NCBI GenBank assembly: GCA_903893675.1
Contig: CAITNA010000172.1
Coordinates: 1 to 22,350 of the forward strand
DNA from: an uncultured Micrococcales bacterium
GTDB taxonomy: Bacteria; Actinomycetota; Actinomycetes; Actinomycetales; Microbacteriaceae
Reading direction: 5' to 3'
DNA length: 22,350 nt
The notes beneath the pieces are model-generated. The model saw only the letters and a program-made list of their open reading frames with translations, had not been told where the DNA came from and made no database searches. The position numbers and the translations under genes were made by a program. Of the stretch, positions 21,761 to 22,350 are shown in pieces; the first letter of the stretch is position 1; each line of letters opens with the position of its first letter.

Positions 21761-22350
21761 TACTTCTTGCTCCCCTTGGCGTCGCGCTCGGCGAGGCGGG
21801 CAAGCATCGCGTTGTATTGCTCTAGGTCTTTGTTATCGCCGCGATCAGCCGCGCGGTCGAGTCGTCTGGCTTCACGGGCATCAGATCTGAACCACTGCAC
21901 CGAGACGATTATCGTAAGGGCAGCAGTAGGCATTTCGCCGATGCCCCACGCTATGCCGCCACCAATATGTTGATCGTCAATTGGAGCCGCGCCCCAGGTG
22001 CGGCCCATAGCGCCAAACCAGTCGGGCAACAGCAAGCCACTTCCCGACATGATTGCTAAACCAAAGAACGCGTGAAATGCCAAAACCAGGATGAGCAGAC
22101 CGATGTGCATCGCATACGGAAGTCTGTGCGGGCCTGGGTCGATGCCGATAAGTGCTTGCACGAACAGGTAACCGGTAATCAAGAAGTGAACAATCATCCA
22201 CTCGTGACCGAGGTGATCGCGCGTGGCCCAACCAAAAATCGGCGAGTAGTAGAACACCACGAGAGAGCTCGCAAACAAAATGCCAGCAACAATCGGATGA
22301 GAAACAAACTGCGCATACTTTGTGTGCACTGCCCACAGAACCCACTCGCG
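21760..22350 (-). CDS. Cytochrome c oxidase assembly protein, CtaG (caa3) type, 5' part outside window
   Basis: C-terminal 196 residues of a polytopic membrane protein. The frame is open through the window end (upstream codons read REWVLWA before VHTKYAQF), so the GTG at 22329 is internal, not the start. FVSHPIVAG, FYYSPIFGW, HEWMIVHFLITGYLFVQAL and the GIDPGPHRLPYAMHI stretch with conserved His residues, then PIDDQHIGGGIAWGIGEMP, match the caa3_CtaG domain, which helps copper delivery to cytochrome oxidase. Actinobacterial members are often fused to an N-terminal CopD-like domain, which would lie beyond the window. About five helices are visible, then a basic/acidic cytosolic tail (ERDAKGSKK). 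It is the first visible gene of a run with the helicase and MMPL exporter. Confidence 0.88.
   Translation of the reverse strand, partial: REWVLWAVHTKYAQFVSHPIVAGILFASSLVVFYYSPIFGWATRDHLGHEWMIVHFLITGYLFVQALIGIDPGPHRLPYAMHIGLLILVLAFHAFFGLAIMSGSGLLLPDWFGAMGRTWGAAPIDDQHIGGGIAWGIGEMPTAALTIIVSVQWFRSDAREARRLDRAADRGDNKDLEQYNAMLARLAERDAKGSKK

Noticed and set aside
21191..21973. A 260-codon plus-strand open frame opposite the helicase and CtaG genes.
   Set aside because: It crosses the boundary of two well-supported genes and has no domain signature; it is a shadow of their codon usage.
22327..22329. GTG as start of the CtaG-type gene.
   Set aside because: The same frame continues to the window edge with family-like residues (WVLWA before VHTKYAQF), so the GTG is an internal valine codon and the gene is cut by the window.
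1..22350. Search by eye for CRISPR arrays, insertion sequences, integrases, toxin-antitoxin or defence genes, tRNA and rRNA genes.
   Set aside because: None seen. Genes are tightly packed, household in type and of even composition, so there is no sign of a mobile or defence island.

Overview
The window looks like ordinary chromosomal DNA from an actinobacterium, most likely a Microbacteriaceae-type member of the Micrococcales with a compact genome. Three things point there: the pknB - trpG/pabA - crgA - rhomboid - ppiA neighbourhood, which is the actinobacterial block near the origin; a dnaK-grpE-dnaJ-hspR operon with HspR (HAIR) operators; and a bifunctional-type dCTP deaminase/dUTPase. The DNA is moderately GC-rich by eye, and no gap between genes exceeds about 240 bp. 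A freshwater Luna-type lineage (Rhodoluna/Aquiluna-like) is my guess and is not shown by the sequence.

Layout. (1) 1-2380: the 3' part of a PASTA Ser/Thr kinase (pknB), convergent with trpG/pabA; trpG is divergent from the divisome gene crgA. (2) 5538-2399, minus strand: pyrE, an overlapping MFS transporter, the cyclophilin ppiA and a zinc-finger rhomboid protease, probably co-transcribed. (3) 5571-9043: exonuclease III on the plus strand meets a two-gene minus-strand unit, a CASTOR/POLLUX-like RCK ion channel followed by an AlkD-like DNA glycosylase. (4) 15232-9086, minus strand: a complete heat-shock operon dnaK-grpE-dnaJ-hspR-clpB behind a promoter flanked by two HAIR operators. (5) 15331-18172: a UMF1-like MFS transporter (+), dcd (-) and an unassigned nucleotidyltransferase (+). 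(6) 22350-18203, minus strand: the 3' end of a CtaG-type cytochrome oxidase assembly protein, a PIF1-like helicase and an MMPL/RND exporter, coupled by a TAATG overlap and a 3-nt gap.

How the genes work together. The heat-shock block makes the DnaK disaggregation machine and its own repressor HspR, so it should be self-limiting: HspR, assisted by DnaK, would shut the promoter through the HAIR sites. PknB and CrgA belong to growth and division control. Xth and the AlkD-like protein are both base-excision repair functions placed tail to tail. PyrE and Dcd serve pyrimidine nucleotide supply.

The most informative pattern between genes is at the starts. At least eight genes that begin a transcription unit have a TANNNT-like -10 hexamer exactly 6-7 nt before the start codon and no Shine-Dalgarno sequence, as expected for leaderless mRNAs. 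Most genes inside the heat-shock operon, and the MMPL gene, carry clear Shine-Dalgarno sequences. Two divergent pairs (trpG/crgA and pyrE/xth) fit both promoters into 31-32 bp. I saw no mobile element, CRISPR array, tRNA/rRNA gene or defence island. I did not find a convincing new multi-gene system; the less-described items are the bacterial CASTOR-like channel paired with AlkD, the ClpB without an N-domain, and the orphan nucleotidyltransferase.
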